DNA of 14,576 nucleotides from an uncultured Asticcacaulis sp. GTDB taxonomy: Bacteria; Pseudomonadota; Alphaproteobacteria; Caulobacterales; Caulobacteraceae. Of the stretch, positions 14,148-14,576 are shown one piece after another. Every line of letters begins with the position of its first letter. Position 1 is the stretch's first letter. The stretch covers positions 1 through 14,576 of the forward strand of contig CAMLLA010000056.1 of the NCBI GenBank assembly GCA_946480525.1, in the 5' to 3' direction. The position numbers were made by a program, and so were the translations under genes. Under the pieces are notes generated by a model. That model saw only the letters and a program-made list of their open reading frames with translations. It had not been told where the DNA came from and searched no databases.

Positions 14148-14576
14148 TTAAGGAAACAGCTTCGCGCGCGACCATCCCTCGGTGACGGCGGCGCGGCTGA
14201 ACTGCACACGGTCGTGCAAACGGAATGCGCGATCCCGCCAGAACTCGATCTGCAACGGCGCAACGCGAAAGCCCGTCCAGAACGGGGGGCGATCTATCTT
14301 GCCCAGCCCGAACTTCAGGCCATATTCCGCCACACGTTTTTCCAGCGCGAACCGGTCCGGCAGCGGCTGCGACTGATCCGACGCCCAGGCGCCGATCTGG
14401 CTCTGGCGGGCGCGGCTCTGGAAATAGGCATCGGCTTCGGCGTCAGACACCAGCGACACTTCGCCCCGAATGCGCACCTGACGGCGCAGCGACTTCCAGT
14501 GGAACAACAGTCCCGCCTTATGACTTTGCATAAGCTGCCGCCCCTTGGCGCTTGTTATATTGGTATAAAAGACGAA
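14148..14576 (-). CDS. pdxH: Pyridoxamine/pyridoxine 5'-phosphate oxidase, C-terminal part
   Basis: PdxH uses FMN and oxygen to turn pyridoxine or pyridoxamine 5'-phosphate into pyridoxal 5'-phosphate, the last step of vitamin B6 synthesis and salvage. The frame is open at the right edge, so the N-terminus lies outside. The 142 visible residues are about two-thirds of the usual 210-230. They begin [15 protein letters not shown], the FMN-binding segment, then [20 protein letters not shown] and [19 protein letters not shown]. The C-terminus [18 protein letters not shown] and RLHDRVQF carries the Arg and His of the PLP-phosphate site. The end GWSRAKLFP is shorter on the Leu-Ala-Pro type tail but normal. 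It converges with the HAD gene; no terminator fits in the 11-base gap. Confidence 0.94.
   Translation of the reverse strand, partial: FVFYTNITSAKGRQLMQSHKAGLLFHWKSLRRQVRIRGEVSLVSDAEADAYFQSRARQSQIGAWASDQSQPLPDRFALEKRVAEYGLKFGLGKIDRPPFWTGFRVAPLQIEFWRDRAFRLHDRVQFSRAAVTEGWSRAKLFP

Noticed and set aside
1..14576. CRISPR array, transposase, prophage or defence system
   Set aside because: No spaced direct repeats, transposase or integrase motifs, phage genes or recognised defence domains were seen on either strand.

Overview
The window looks like chromosomal DNA of a GC-rich alphaproteobacterium, most likely Caulobacteraceae (Caulobacter/Asticcacaulis type). This is inferred from codon use, a large TonB-dependent receptor with an N-terminal carboxypeptidase-regulatory-like domain, and the mix of housekeeping genes. 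No marker gene fixes the genus. Most of the window is ordinary chromosome. I found no CRISPR array, rRNA, insertion sequence, prophage or defence island.

Layout. The left edge cuts into an oligopeptidase B-type S9 peptidase, whose end overlaps a phosphinothricin-type GNAT acetyltransferase. A small two-helix membrane protein follows. Next comes a visibly AT-richer islet (about 1780-2597). It holds an unassigned 144-residue gene and, on the minus strand, a decayed ParD antitoxin that lost its middle and has no toxin partner. A tRNA-Gln(UUG) gene on the minus strand borders the islet with its 3' end. To its right, a compact plus-strand run encodes an alpha/beta hydrolase, a MEKHLA-domain protein (4-bp overlap) and the tRNA U34 hydroxylase TrhO. 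SppA (signal peptide peptidase) follows with its own candidate promoter and a strong terminator.

After a gap of about 500 bases with no recognisable gene comes the largest gene, a 991-residue TonB-dependent receptor on the minus strand. It has a clean terminator, a GTG start with a good ribosome binding site, and a promoter region with two inverted repeats that look like regulator sites. The AT-rich gap of nearly 700 bases upstream holds no convincing gene. Further right on the minus strand are a membrane-anchored DUF1499 protein and a two-domain protein (aminoglycoside-phosphotransferase-like kinase fused to a P-loop kinase). A HAD phosphatase is transcribed divergently from the latter and converges on a PdxH gene cut by the right edge.

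The most noteworthy items are the ParD relic in the islet beside the tRNA, the unassigned islet gene, and the two inverted repeats upstream of the receptor. They are candidates for follow-up and do not amount to a demonstrated new system.
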